A stretch of DNA of 64,000 bases from Megalobrama amblycephala (Eukaryota > Chordata > Actinopteri > Cypriniformes > Xenocyprididae), in assembly GCF_018812025.1 (NCBI RefSeq), contig NC_063045.1:50985079-51049078 (forward strand), written 5' to 3'. The position numbers were made by a program, and so were the translations under genes. Below, in pieces: positions 25,617 through 35,090 of this stretch. Below the pieces are notes generated by a model. That model was given only the letters and a program-made list of their open reading frames with translations. It was not told the DNA's origin and made no database searches. How positions within the stretch are numbered: position 1 is the stretch's first letter; each line of letters starts with the position of its first letter.

Positions 25617-25730
25617 GACGTACGTCTCCGTTCCCTCCTTCAGGGAACGAGGGTTACCTTTGTAACCGAGACGTTCCCATTCAGTCGGTCACTTCGACGT
25701 ACGTCGGATGACCGACGAATAGGAATCCCT
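25617..25730. repeat. DIRS internal complementary region (ICR)
   Basis: Positions 25617-25675 are the exact reverse complement of the left outer end 25342-25400 (59 bp). From 25673 the sequence reads as the complement of the right outer end 31655 inward, GTTCCCATTCAGTCGGTCAC and onward, with two mismatches near 25694-25695. The two halves overlap at GTT. Such a joined copy of both ends is the template the DIRS family is thought to use to complete its termini during replication. Confidence 0.9.
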
Positions 25731-26265
25731 ACCAAAGCGCCACAGGAGGTGCCCTCTTCCAGTGCTCTGTTGTGAGCCACCTGAACCCCCTTGCCTAAGG
25801 ACGGTGGGACCGGGCTCACACAGAGAGGGTCGATCACTGTTGTTTCCAAAACCCACTCAGTGAGACTATAGATACCACTGGGAGCGTAACCTTACGTCAG
25901 ATAAGGAACGCTGCGGAAGCCATATCCTTCCCCGAAGGAGTTATATGGATAAGTACATATGGACTAACCTTGTAGGTTGTACAACATATGGAAGAACTGG
26001 GGTGACTCCAACTTGGTGGGTTCTCCCAGAGGGAAAGACACAGGCTTCGATTAGGAGCAACCGTGGAAAGCCGCATATGGGATCCCCGTAGGGTCACACA
26101 TATGGAACCCAGCCTAAATCCGGTTCTCAAGGATTCAACGGAGTAAGGCCTGGCGACCGACGCTCCGCCACGTCGGCTGCCGAAGGGATGTCGGAGGACT
26201 CGACAGGGTCTGCCTTGTAGGGACTCTCTGGAGAAAAGAAGCGCATGTCGCGCAGCAAGCGGACA

Positions 26266-27243
26266 CTAAGCCGGGGCCTCTCCGTGCCTCTGACCTGAGG
26301 CGAGAACACGGGAGGAGACCGGCTCCACACGAAGGCTATAGTACCTAGCGAACGTGTTAGGTGTCGCCCAGCCCGCAGCTCTACAAATGTCTGTCAGCGA
26401 GGCGCCACGAGCCAGCGCCCAGGAGGATGCTACACCTCTCGTGGAGTGAGCATGCAACCTGAGCGGGCAGGGCACGCCCTGAGCTTGATAAGCCAGGGCG
26501 ATGGCATCCACTATCCAGTGGGCCATCCTCTGCTTGGAGACAGCCTTTCCCTTCTGCTGGCCTCCGTAACAGACAAAGAGCTGGTCTGAGGTCCTGAAGC
26601 TTCGAGTTCTGTCTATGTACCGTCGCAAAGCGCGGACTGGACAGAGCAAAGCCAGGGCTGGGTCTGCCTCCTCCGAGGGCAGCGCTTGCAGGCTCACCAC
26701 CTGGTCCCTGAAGGGAGTGGTGGGAACCTTGGGCACGTAGCCAGGCCGGGGTCTCAGTACCACGTGGCTGTCGCCCGGCCCGAACTCCAGGCACGATTCG
26801 TCGACCGAAAATGACTGCAGGTCCCCTACCCTCTTGATGGAGGCCAATGCAACCAGCAGCAAAGTCTTCATAGACAGAATCTTTAAGTCTGCTGATTGCA
26901 AAGGCTCAAAGGGAGCAATCTGGAGTGCTCTTAGCACCAGAGCGAGGTCCCAAGAGGGTATGGAGGGAGGTCGAGGAGGATTTAACCGTCTCGCCCCCCT
27001 AAGGAACCTGATGACCAGGTCGTGCTGACCAACAGATTTGCCATCTATGTGGTCGTGGTAAGCGGAGATAGCAGCAGTCTGGACTTTGAGGGTGGAGGGG
27101 GACAGCCTACGCTCCAACCCTTGCTGCAAGAAGGAAAGCACGACTCCGATCGAGCATCTTCGGGGGTCTTCTCGGCGAGAAGAGCACCACTCGACGAACA
27201 GGTTCCACTTCGAGGCGTAAGCACGTCTTGTAGACGGTGCACG
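26266..27243 (-). CDS. DIRS tyrosine recombinase (YR)
   Basis: The last 325 codons of a long minus-strand open frame form a tyrosine recombinase. An N-terminal core-binding region begins RAPSTRRAYASKWNLFVEWC. The first catalytic Arg lies in LASIKRVGDL, the His-x-x-Arg box is HAHSTRG, and the nucleophile Tyr is in the FARYYSL stretch, 25 residues before the end. The enzyme would join circular element DNA to the target through a 3'-phosphotyrosine link. The domain overlaps the end of the RNase H frame (stop 27285) in a different frame, so expression probably needs frameshifting or internal initiation. The true start is unknown; the given right limit is the first recognisable recombinase residue. 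No lesion was seen inside the domain. Confidence 0.85.
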   Translation of the reverse strand, partial: RAPSTRRAYASKWNLFVEWCSSRREDPRRCSIGVVLSFLQQGLERRLSPSTLKVQTAAISAYHDHIDGKSVGQHDLVIRFLRGARRLNPPRPPSIPSWDLALVLRALQIAPFEPLQSADLKILSMKTLLLVALASIKRVGDLQSFSVDESCLEFGPGDSHVVLRPRPGYVPKVPTTPFRDQVVSLQALPSEEADPALALLCPVRALRRYIDRTRSFRTSDQLFVCYGGQQKGKAVSKQRMAHWIVDAIALAYQAQGVPCPLRLHAHSTRGVASSWALARGASLTDICRAAGWATPNTFARYYSLRVEPVSSRVLASGQRHGEAPA

Positions 27244-27284
27244 TGCCGAAGTGATGGTGTTAAGTACCTCAGGGGGTAAGTCAC

Positions 27285-29577
27285 CTAGAACCTCCGCGTC
27301 CCGTCCAGGGGCCAGACATGGAGTTTCCAGAGGTCTGGACGCGGGTGCCAGAGAGTGCCCCGTCTCTGAGAAAGAAGGTCCTTCCTCAGAGGGATGGGCC
27401 AGGGAGGGGCTGTCGCGAGGAGAGAGAGTTCTGGGAACCAGGTCCGGTTGGGCCAGTAGGGCGCAACTAGCAAGACCTGCTCCTCGTCCTCCCTGACTTT
27501 GCACAGTGTCTGTGCAAGTAGGCTCACTGGGGGAAACGCATATTTGCGCAGGCCCCGGGGCCAGCTGTGTGCCAGTGCGTCTGTCCCGAGTGTTCCCTCG
27601 GTCAGAGAGTAAAACAACTGGCAGTGGGAGGTCTCTAGAGAGGCATACAGGTCTACCTGAGCCTCTCCGAACTCTTTCCAGATCAGCTGAACCACCTGGG
27701 GGTGGAGTCGCCACTCTCCTGGCAGCGCAGCTCGTGACAGCTCGTCGGCCACACGGTTGAGCACACCGGGAACATGAATGGCGCGAAGCGACCTCAGATG
27801 CTTCTGACTCCAGAGGAGGAGATGGCGGGCGAGTTGCGACATGCGACGGGAGCGTAGACCACCTTGACGGTTGATGTACGCAACGGTCGCAGTGTTGTCC
27901 GTACGGACCAGTACATGCTTGCCCCGTAACGGCCCTTTGAGGCGGCTCAGAGCAAGGCGTACTGCCAGCAACTCGAGGCAATTGATGTGCCAATGCAGAT
28001 GGGGTCCCGTCCAAACCCCTGACACTGCATGCCCGTTGTACGTGGCACCCCAGCCGGTGGCCGAAGCATCTTTGAATACCACAGCATGCCGGGACACTTG
28101 TTCTAGGGGCACTCCTGCCCGAAGAAACAAAGGGTCCGACCACGGGCTGAAGGCTTGGCGGCACTCCTGAGTGATTGGCACCCGGAACGTGCCGTGTAGC
28201 CACGCCTATCTCGGGACTCGGCCGTGAAGCCAGTGCTGAAGCGGTCTCATATGAAGCAGACCGAGCGGTGTTACAGCCGCTGCGGCCGCCATATGCCCCA
28301 GGAGCCTCTGAAAAAATTTCAGTGGGACCACTGTCCTGCCGTTGAAAGTATTCAGGCAGTTCAACACCGACCGAGCACGTTCCTCTGTGAGGCGTGCTAT
28401 CTGTTCGACCGAATCCAACTCCATACCGAGAAAAGAGATCCTCTGCACTGGGGCGAGTTTGCTCTTTTCCCAGTTGACCTGAAGCCCCAACTGGCTGAGG
28501 TGACTGAGCACCAAGTCCCTGTGTTCGCACAACTGATCCCGAGACTGTGCTAGGATAAGCCAGTCGTCTAGATAGTTGAGGATGCGAACACCCTGTTCTC
28601 TCATGGGAACAAGGGCTCCCTCCACGACTTTCGTGAAGACGCGGGGAGACAGGGCGAGCCCGAAGGGTAGGACCCTGTACTGGTATGCTCGACCTTCGAA
28701 CGCGAACCTCAGGAATGGCCTGTGTCGCGGAAGAATCGAAACATGGAAGTACGCGTCCTTCAGGTCGATCGCTGCAAACCAATCTCGGGGACGGATGCAT
28801 TCGAAAATGCGTTTCTGCGTGAGCATTTTGAACGGTAGCTTGTGGAGGCTCCGATTCAAAAGACGCAGGTCCAAGATCGGTCGTAACCCGCCGCTTTTCT
28901 TGGGTACAATGAAGTAGGGACTGTAGAACCCTGACCTCATATCGGCTGGAGGGACCGGCTCGATCGCGTCCTTCGCCAGTAGGACTGCGATCTCCGCACG
29001 CAGGACAGGGGCATCGGCAGCTTTCACTGTAGTGAAGAGGATGCCCCTGAACTTGGGGGGGGCGCCGGGCGAACTGAATCGCATAGCCGAGCCTGATGGT
29101 CCGAAGGAGCCAGCGAGACGGACTGGGGAGCGCTAGCCAGGCTCCCAGAGACCGAGCAAGCGGCACCAAGGGGACCACCGGCGTACCCGCCGCGGGGCAG
29201 CGAGGTGGAACGCAGGGACGCGGCCCGGGGGGCTCTCTGTATGAGGCGGCCCGAAGCGGGGTCACAGTGTGCTGAGCAACACTTACCTGCTTCCACAGGT
29301 GGACAGAGGGAGCAGTCGAGGTTTTGTCTGCCTGCTGCTCGCTGCTGTCCGCTGGCGACAGAAGAGGTGGATGAGAGTGGTGAGGTTCTTGCCCTCCCAC
29401 TGCCCTCCGAGCCCTCTTCGGACCCAGAGGAAACTGCTCTTTTATTGAAAATTTGGGTACCGCTGGTCGTTGGGCCAGCGGCGGAACAAAAAGGGGAAAC
29501 AAAAGATTCTCCACCCGGCCCTCCTCCGGGGGAAGGAGCGGTGCGGTCACCACCTCCTGAAGAGCAGTCCCATCCAT
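27285..29577 (-). pseudogene. DIRS pol: reverse transcriptase and RNase H, broken in two places
   Basis: A candidate ATG at 29577 lies 17 nt after the gag stop and starts MDGTALQEVVTAPLLPPEEG. The frame runs to a C8 run (29055-29062), after which the RT continues in another frame with KFRGILFTTVKAADAP. RT motifs seen are GLRPILDLRLLN, DWFAAIDLKDAYFHV, LPFGLALSPRVF and the catalytic ILNYLDDWLIL. An in-frame TAG at 28206-28208 separates RT from RNase H. The RNase H shows FKDASATGWGA, INCLELLAV, VRTDNTATVAYIN and a late NRVADELSR box with acidic residues. The order is typical of DIRS pol. Two lesions make this copy non-functional. Confidence 0.87.
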
Positions 29578-29593
29578 CTCCGGGTCGCCCGTC

Positions 29594-31074
29594 CTAGGGC
29601 CGCTTGGACTTGGCCTTGCCACCCTTCTTTTTAGGGGGTGGCGGGACGGGCTGGGCACCCCGCCCGCGACCGGCTCCACGACGCCGCTTGGATGGAGGCT
29701 GCTGCTGCGGCGTGGGAGCGGGGGCGGCCGCAGGGGGGCGCCCTCGGCGACGGGCAGACTGAGGTGCCGCCGGCGGTGGGGGTGCAGCAGCTGACCGCCT
29801 CGGCAGGATGTGACTAATGGCCTCAGACTGCTTTTGTACAGCCGAGAACTGTTGGGCAAAGTTCTCGACCGCGTCGCCGAAGAGGCCGGTCTGGGACACG
29901 GGGGAATTAAGAAACCTGACCTTGTCGGTATCCCTCATGTCCGCGAGACACAGCCAGAGATGGCGTTCCTGGACCACCATGGTGGACATCGCACGACCCA
30001 CTGACCGCGCCGTAACCTTCGTCGCACGAAGCGCGAGGTCCGTCGCGGTACGAAGTTCTTGTAGAACTTGCGGATCATGACCACCCTCGTGTAGGTCCTT
30101 CAGTGCCTTGGCCTGATGGACCTGCAACAACGCCATAGCGTGTAAGGCAGAAGCGGCTTCCCCACAGGCCTGATAAGCCTTGCCGGTAAGATCCGACGAG
30201 TGCTTACAGGCCCGGGAAGGGAGAGACGGCTCCCCCCGCCAGGTGGAGTTAGGGCACAGTTGCATAGCAACGGCCCGTTCCACAGGGGGTATGCGCGCAT
30301 AACCCTTCGCCGCTCCGCCATCAAGGGTGGTGAGGGAGGAGGACCCACCGACACGGTTTCGGGCAGTAAAAGGTGCCGTCCATGTGCCAGTGAGTTCTTC
30401 ATGCACCTCCGGGAAGAAAGGCACTGGGGTGGGGGACTGAGAACCAGCCCTTGCCACCCCGAGAAACCAATCGTCCAACCGCGAGGGCTCGGGACACGGT
30501 GGAGGATTCCACACGAGCCCGACCCTGTTGGCGGCCCGGGAAAGCATAGCCATCATTTCCGGGTCTGAATCGGGCACAGATGTCACTCCCGAAGGAGGCA
30601 GCTGCGCCGAATCGTCATCCCGAAAGTATCAGGCTCACCCTCCGATGCAGCGATCGACATCTGGTCGTCATGGGGAGCTCCGAAGGATACGGATGGTACA
30701 CACCTCTGGGGTGGTCCACCGCGTTCCCCCGGCAGCTCTACTGGCTGCGGAGTGCACGAGGGATGAGGGTTCCTAGGGGGTTGGTTCCCCGAAGGAAGCG
30801 CGCTCACCGTGATCCTCAAGTCACCAGTCCCAGCGCCCGAAGCAACCCTCTGAGGAGGATTGGAACGAGGAGCCGGGACCGGGACTCCACCCCTTTGCAG
30901 GAAGTGGAGTCTCGACCGCAACTCCGCGACGGTCATCATCCTACAATGGGTGCATGACTCGTCCACAAACGCCGCCTCAGCGTGCCTTAAGCCCAAGCAC
31001 GTGATACAGCGCTGGTGACCATCCCGAGGCGCCAGGTAACGACCGCATCCAGAAACACACAAGTAGAACGACAT
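29594..31074 (-). pseudogene. DIRS gag-like ORF1, frameshifted
   Basis: The first part starts at the ATG 31074 (MSFYLCVSGCGRYLAPRDGH) and has a zinc-binding cluster: C-x3-C, DGHQRC, TCLG and ESCTHC within the first 50 residues, as in fish DIRS gag. That frame stops at 30583-30585. The gag sequence resumes in a second frame upstream of the stop (SAQLPPSGVTSVPDSDPEMM) and runs to the stop at 29594. Its interior is helical and its tail is very basic and proline-rich (KRRRGAGRGRGA, KKKGGKAKSKRP). The two halves need a one-base shift around 30612-30628. The tail probably binds nucleic acid. Confidence 0.8.
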
Positions 31075-31449
31075 CTTTAAAAAGACGCGAACTACTCGTG
31101 TAAGCTCTTTCAGGAACTGCTCTTTCAAGTGCCGAAGCACGCAGGGGAAAGCCGCTGCAGCACAGACAGGGAAATGTGCAGCCTGTCGTGTGCACTCTCC
31201 TTGGAGATGCCGCTCTTACCAGCCGTGAAAACAGCTTTTCAGCGCTCTTTAAAGCGCACCGTACCAGCCGTAAGAACGGCTTTCACAGCTGACACACAGC
31301 TTTCTTTGCTCAGTGGGCAAAAAAAAGAAAATAAACAAAAGGAGAGAATCGGCCCCGCTGCTGTGCTGTTCCACCTGCACCAGACGAGAGAGCAGTAGAG
31401 AGAGCTGGCTCGTTCCTTTCACACTCGCTCGTAGATACTACCATGTGTA

Positions 31450-31630
31450 GTTCGGCTCCGAAGCGAAAAGCTGAAGATGCAACGCACCTGCTGCTCATTA
31501 TATACCCGCGCTGCGAGGCGAGCAGCTGATGCATATGATTGCATGCCAATGTGCATTGGCTCGTTTAGTTACACTCGAAGTAGATTGGCCTCTCTAGCGA
31601 GATTCCTATTCGTCGGTCATCCGACGTACG
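31450..31630 (-). repeat. DIRS terminal repeat, proximal (right) copy with promoter-like TATA
   Basis: This is the inverted partner of 25393-25573. On the minus strand it carries TATATAATG (TATATAA at 31504-31498) about 425 nt upstream of the gag ATG, in the right direction to drive the element. The outermost 31631-31655 is specific to this end. Confidence 0.88.
31498..31504 (-). promoter_or_regulatory. TATA-box candidate of the DIRS element
   Basis: TATATAA sits in a GC-rich terminal repeat (CGCGGG just upstream on the minus strand) and points towards gag. An identical motif in the opposite terminal repeat points inward from the left. Confidence 0.5.
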
Positions 31631-32279
31631 CTGAAGTGACCGACTGAATGGGAACTAATAGGTAACTATGACAAATTATAAAGAATTACTAATTAATTAC
31701 TAATCACAACATTAAAGTGTCTGAGATGTGAGTAATTGTCTTTTTCAACGTGGTCATAAAATGCATCATTAATTAATCAATTGTTACCTAGTCACTATGC
31801 AGGAACTACTAGTGATCTGGACCATTATTTTAAAGTGAAAAAGATGTTTTCCATATATCATGCAATAAGTCGATATATTTATTATTGCGAAAGCCCTACC
31901 CGTTATCTCGTGTAGTCATTTTGAATATTAATATAAAATCCATTCACAGTCACAGTTCACTTTGTTTTTACATGCAGTTTTGCCACAGGGTTATCTAAAA
32001 ATACAACAAGAACAAATTGTAATGGAAAAACTCAGCTAAGCAGCCTAGACATTTGGCATTGTTGATAGAATGTCTGCCTGCTCAAAAGTATCAAAGGTAT
32101 AGTTAAATTACTCACCTTCATGTTATTCAATACTTTGAACACAAAAGAAGATCATTTAAAAAATGTTCCAGGATTTTTTTTTTTTTTTTTTTAGTTGGAA
32201 AAACTTTCATTAAAAGTAACTACAGTCCAATTTTGGTTTTGGATCATTTTTTGATGAACTATATATTTAAGTACATATT

Positions 32280-32407
32280 GTTTAATAACTGGAAATCGAA
32301 TTCTATATTTGGAAATCTGCTTTAATTTGCTATTAAGCGCCTCAGTCAAAACTATCTAAATATTAGGTGTGATTAAGCTAACATGGAAACTTTGTCAAAG
32401 TGATTAG
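32280..32407. repeat. Direct repeat A, copy 1
   Basis: About 128 bp starting TTTAATAACTGGAAATC and ending GTGATTAGTT is repeated at 32880-33009 with few mismatches. It abuts repeat B copy 2, giving an A-B-A arrangement. Confidence 0.85.
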
Positions 32408-32879
32408 TTCCACTGTCTATTTTTTCATATATATATATATATATTTGTCTACATTTGTAATTCAGAAAGAGACAAAGCAGAGCGTGCTTACCGTTTTGAA
32501 TATCATTCATGCTGATCACTTTCTAAATTCCACTCAGCTCACGTTAATATTAAACATTCGCCCAGTAACACTCAGGCACATTACGTAAAATTAGAACAGC
32601 CTTCTGTCTGTACCGCCTTGACTTGTTTGCTCACTGTTTTGCTATTATTCTACCACTTCGGCTCATTCACTAAACTGAACAGCCAATCAGAGTTCTCTCT
32701 CTTGCCAGACATCGATTCTACATGCTGAATCGGCCCCAAAAAACCCCCGACAGCATCCAACTAGAGCCAACGGGGCACAGATGTCTCAGGCCACATCTGC
32801 TGCTAAATCTATTTTTCTAGAGGCACGATTTTTAAAAGTTGAAGGACTTCTTTTAACTTTAGCGACACATGTTTATAAC
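32408..32879. repeat. Direct repeat B, copy 2
   Basis: This is the same orientation and most of the same sequence as 24593-25066, roughly 90% identical by eye. It has a longer (AT)n tract at 32428-32444 and lacks the 24640-24680 segment. Confidence 0.85.
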
Positions 32880-33009
32880 TGTTTAATAACTGGAAATCTA
32901 ATTCTATATTTGTAAATCTGCTTTAATTTGCTACTAAGTGCCTCAGTCAAAACTATCTAAATATTACATGTTATTAAGCTAACATGGAAACTTTGACAAA
33001 GTGATTAGT
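32880..33009. repeat. Direct repeat A, copy 2
   Basis: This is the partner of 32280-32407. Shared phrases are TCTGCTTTAATTTGCTA, GCCTCAGTCAAAACTATC and GCTAACATGGAAACTTTG. Confidence 0.85.
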
Positions 33010-34720
33010 TCTCTACAAAAGTGTCAGCTTGGTAACTTATCAACTAGGTACCTTATAAACATCAAAATGTATGTGTTAGGCAGACTTTATTCAGCTGTTG
33101 TCATTTTTGTGCAGTATTCATCAGTGAGTAAGCTCTATCTGAGGATGTGACTGTGGAGGGCAGCCTGTTGAATTTCTGTGGGCTTATATTCTCCATTAAT
33201 GGAGTTGCTTGGTGCTTGTTCTATTTTTTATGACACCCAGGACGATCGTTGTAGCATTTCAGCTCAAGAGGCATTTGATTTCAACTTGCGATAATATCAC
33301 AAATCAAACCCTGTGCGTGTTATTGACTGACGCTTATAATGCCATCAGGGGCCATGAATATACAAAAGCAGTCGCATTATATAAGAAATGCATAATGAAT
33401 GTGCTTCAGGAGTGTACTGATGAAGAAAAAAGCCTGAGATGTCAGTCTTCAAGTATTTCACGTTGATACAATCCTCCATGGCAGCCGTGAAACCCCGAGC
33501 CCCTGATGGAAATAAACGGTCCCATTTTGTCAATCTTCCCTTTGATGGAAGACAGTCCACAATGCACCTGATGCCAAAGCACCACATTTACTTTCGGCTG
33601 GACCGGGTATCAAAGCCGACGGCTTGCTTTTCATAAAGCTTTCCCAGTCCTATACAGCTCTGATGACGTGCGCTTTTCAGTGGGAAACATCAATATGAGC
33701 ATCTTGAATGAAAACAAAACTGTTCCTGTGTGCCTCGCTTGTGGCTCGTGCTATTTTAAGGTTTTTGATCTAATTGGCTCATTCTGAAGGTGTAGTTCAG
33801 TGTTTGAATTTAAAATTGATTTTTTTTTTTTTAACAATAAAACAATACAATTATACAAGACCCTTTCTGAGCAGACTCCAAGCTGCTCTTCAGTGCAGCG
33901 AGGTGTGTACGGTGTTGAACGGTAATGAGCTTCTTTCTCCAGAGCGCTCTGTTGACACTCCTCATCAGGTTAAAGCAAGTGCCTCTTTCTTTCTCGTTAA
34001 CAGCCTCTCCCAGGTGTAAGACATTGTCTTTCAGAACATACTTAAGTGAATGTGGTGTTATTTTGCTGTCAGAAACTACATTGGGGACGATATTTATTTA
34101 TTTAAGCCAACCGCATATTACCGCTTGACGTTGAGAACTGCATCACAAGGATCCCTTTCCACTAACATTTTTTTTTTTTTATCCCCAGTCTGGATTTCGT
34201 GAACATGAAAAGGTAGCGTATGTTTTAGCAGTTTGACTCCAGTGTGTATGCGAACACTTCAAAGCAGCTGCACAGAGACAGAGACTCATATTTGAATCGA
34301 ATTTCATATCTCTAGTGTCGCCTTCTCCCACAATAGGACACAAATGACTATAAATACATCAGAGCATCGTTATTTCAGGGAAGATGAAGTTTGAATTTGC
34401 ATAGAAGGGTATCAACATGCTCTACAGTGCGGCTTATTGTACCCAAGCAAAGTACGGATGTGACAATACTGAAAAATCAGAAACATTTCAGCTCTTCAGT
34501 GATAATGAGACATATGGACATGATGTGATTTAGCCAAGTAACACTTTGTTGTTCCAGGATTAACATTCCTACCAACCAATCACAGTTGTTTGTTCTTGTT
34601 GCAGTTTTCTTTTGAGGAAATATGAGTAAAGCTGGACAACCCTCGTCTTTTTTGAGAGCTTTAATATAACAGATCTTAATATCATCATATTTTAATGTTT
34701 TTTTTTTTTTTGTTCTCTAG

Positions 34721-34852
34721 ATGACAGCCTAGGTTCAGACAATGAGGTTCTGGAGATTCCCTTCATCAGCAGATATAGAGCAGGAGTGTACGAATGCACC
34801 GCAGCGAACGACATTGCAGTAGACACACAGACTGTTGAGCTCACAGTCAATT
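34721..34852 (+). CDS. ntm: ntm exon: second half of Ig domain 2
   Basis: This 132-nt exon has acceptor TTCTCTAG after a T run and donor GTAAGT, with phase 1 on both sides. It reads DDSLGSDNEVLEIPFISR, then YRAGVYECTAANDIAVDTQ and TVELTVN. The Cys in VYECTA closes the Ig2 disulphide, and the final VNY (completed by the next exon) is the Ig2-Ig3 hinge. The usual IgLON consensus before the Cys is R-x-Q-S/A-G-x-Y-E-C. Here it is RYRAGVYEC, so this Ig2 is somewhat diverged. Confidence 0.9.
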
Positions 34853-35090
34853 GTAAGTATCTCATGAATTTACAGCAACATATGCTACACATACATATGC
34901 AACATACAGGATACAACAAATGCCCAAAAGACAAATACCCAAAAGTTTTTCAAAATTAATTAAATAATTTATTACTTTTTAACCCACTTTTTGTTTACAA
35001 AATGTATTTATTTATTTTTGTTTATTTATAAACTTTTAGGATTTTATTAAATACATTTAAAATATTAATAAAGTTTGTAATGAAATGTCT

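Larger units (their letters stand above)
25342..31655 (-). mobile_element. DIRS-type tyrosine-recombinase retrotransposon (structurally complete, mutated)
   Basis: A 6.3-kb GC-rich element stands out sharply from AT-rich surroundings. It has the full DIRS plan: inverted terminal repeats (25393-25573 and 31450-31630), an internal complementary region (25617-25730), and on the minus strand gag, reverse transcriptase-RNase H and tyrosine recombinase in that order. Both ends carry AAC on the plus strand (25342-25344 and 31653-31655), matching the short shared triplet at DIRS ends. No target-site duplication beyond this triplet is seen. DIRS elements insert through a circular DNA intermediate joined by the recombinase rather than by an integrase. 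Lesions: a gag frameshift near 30612-30628, a C-run frameshift at 29055-29062 and an in-frame TAG at 28206-28208. Confidence 0.92.
25133..31838. mobile_element. MITE with ACACTTTA-AATAATGGTCC ends, split by the DIRS element
   Basis: The left end (from 25133) reads AACACTTTAGAATAATGGTC and the right end reads GACCATTATTTTAAAGTG (to about 31838), forming an inverted pair. Between them only about 390 bp belong to this element (25133-25341 and 31656-31838). The remainder is the DIRS insertion. The interior repeats TAATNANTAACTAT-like motifs and is non-coding. Confidence 0.65.
13236..34720 (+). other. ntm intron splitting Ig2 (21.5 kb transposon island)
   Basis: This intron contains no host exon that could be supported. 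It holds a nested MITE pair (14.1-15.0 kb), an L2 LINE interrupted by a probable LTR (19.4-23.6 kb), a DIRS element (25.3-31.7 kb) inside a MITE, and a tandem duplication (24.6-33.0 kb). Stretches 15040-19430, 23615-24590 and 33010-34720 show AT-rich DNA with A/T runs and no recognisable genes. The GTCAGATTGACCTGG and GGTCAAATTGGCCC phrases near 16.9-17.6 kb may be an old repeat. Confidence 0.8.

Noticed and set aside
26266..29859. A single 1,197-residue protein
   Set aside because: Only its first part and last 325 codons match DIRS proteins. The middle runs antiparallel in meaning to the clearly conserved RT-RNase H frame, so it is not one gene.
24593..33009. 128-bp A repeats as a target-site duplication of repeat B
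   Set aside because: No known transposon makes duplications of that size, and B also occurs outside the A-A pair; tandem duplication is simpler.
33209..33466. 85-codon frame between the DIRS and the second Ig2 exon
   Set aside because: No Ig features and no acceptor or donor consistent with ntm phases; treated as intronic chance.
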